NCBI GenBank assembly: GCA_021805275.1 | Contig: JAJZFQ010000287.1 | Coordinates: forward strand, 1 to 34,431 | Length of the DNA: 34,431 nucleotides | Direction: 5' to 3' | Source of the DNA: Pseudomonadota bacterium | GTDB taxonomy: Bacteria > Pseudomonadota > Gammaproteobacteria > Steroidobacterales > Steroidobacteraceae | Shown: positions 34,076-34,431 of the stretch, in pieces | How the letters are laid out: each line of letters begins with the position of its first letter | Numbering within the stretch: the first letter of the stretch is position 1 | The notes under the pieces: generated by a model | Database searches by the model: none | Told to the model about the DNA's origin: nothing | The model's input: the letters and a program-made list of their open reading frames with translations, nothing else | Program-made: the position numbers and the translations under genes

Positions 34076-34431
34076 CTAGAAGCTGGCGCGCAGTCCAATG
34101 GTATACGAACGGCCGTAGTCTACCAGATTGAGCGTCTGGTTCTTAAACCGGCCATAGGTGTGGTACACCGAATCGGTCAGGTTCAGCGCCTCGAAATACG
34201 CAGTCAGATGCTTATTGATCGCGTAATTCGTGCTGAAGTCCACTTCCGTATTCGACGCCAGATACACCGGCTCGGCCCCGAACGCTCCACCGCTCTGCTC
34301 CTGTCCGAGCCCGAGCAGCTGGGAGGCCTGCCACTGCACCGCGAGGCGCGCCTGGATTCCGTGCTTCTGGTAGAACGCGATCAGGTTTGCCGAATTGCCC
34401 ACACCCGGCAGCGCGAACTGGTTCGAGGTCG
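34076..34431 (-). CDS. TonB-dependent receptor, C-terminal end (cut by window edge)
   Basis: The last 118 or so codons of a second outer-membrane receptor; the rest is beyond the right edge. Alternating strands, YLASNTEVDFSTNYAINKHLTAYFEALNLTD and the end GRSYTIGLRASF with a terminal Phe are typical of the last barrel strands and OM insertion signal. Cargo cannot be told from this part. The stop TAG touches the GTG of the halogenase gene, so the receptor heads an operon with halogenase, SapC and cupin; its promoter is outside the window. Confidence 0.88.
   Translation of the reverse strand, partial: TSNQFALPGVGNSANLIAFYQKHGIQARLAVQWQASQLLGLGQEQSGGAFGAEPVYLASNTEVDFSTNYAINKHLTAYFEALNLTDSVYHTYGRFKNQTLNLVDYGRSYTIGLRASF

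Noticed and set aside
1..34431. tRNA, rRNA, CRISPR arrays, insertion sequences, phage genes or attachment sites
   Set aside because: None was seen on reading both strands; base composition and gene density look uniform, so no recent insertion is supported.

Overview
The window is G+C-rich DNA (roughly two thirds G+C by eye) with almost every base in a gene. It looks like a chromosomal carbohydrate-utilisation locus of a Gram-negative bacterium, probably a gammaproteobacterium near the Xanthomonadales (Xanthomonas/Rhodanobacter-like). The reasons are the Xanthomonas/Caulobacter-type TonB-dependent receptors, the tryptophan-halogenase and SapC-like genes beside them, and a repeated LacI-type operator resembling the Xanthomonas xyl-box. 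Genus is not determinable from the window.

Layout. Positions 1-2142 (minus): a GH35 beta-galactosidase-like enzyme followed by the start of a GH31 alpha-xylosidase, cut by the window edge. Positions 2285-9267 (minus): an operon of TonB-dependent receptor, two tandem tryptophan-halogenase paralogues and a small exported protein. Position 9498 on (plus): a divergent LysR regulator. Positions 10436-11896 (minus) and 11958-15699 (plus): uxuB diverging from a GH67 alpha-glucuronidase gene and uxaC. Positions 15781-20420 (minus): a hexuronate-type MFS transporter, an enolase-superfamily mannonate dehydratase and a large exported protein of unassigned family. Positions 20592-22949 (plus): a GH3 glycosidase. 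Positions 23275-24732 (minus): xylulokinase. Positions 24935-29303 (plus): three esterases (SGNH, CE15 glucuronoyl esterase, CE7-type acetyl xylan esterase) with overlapping or touching ends. Positions 29320-30345 (minus): KDG kinase. Positions 30732-34431 (minus): a second module of TonB-dependent receptor (3' end only), halogenase, SapC and JmjC-like cupin.

How it works together. The genes describe deacetylation, de-esterification and removal of (methyl)glucuronic acid from glucuronoxylan. GH3 then trims xylo-oligosaccharides and xylulokinase takes up the xylose branch. The uronic acid branch is complete from glucuronate to KDPG: uptake (MFS), UxaC, UxuB, ManD, KdgK. Xylose isomerase and KDPG aldolase are not in the window. 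The GH31/GH35 pair is typical of xyloglucan side-chain removal.

Control. Eight copies of a 14-bp palindrome, TGRTANCGNTAYCA, lie in the intergenic regions of seven operons and mostly coincide with predicted -10 boxes. This implies one LacI-family repressor, not encoded here, tying the locus together. The least understood part is the pairing of three halogenase-like flavoproteins, SapC and a JmjC-like oxygenase with two TonB receptors in a polysaccharide locus that has no natural-product genes.
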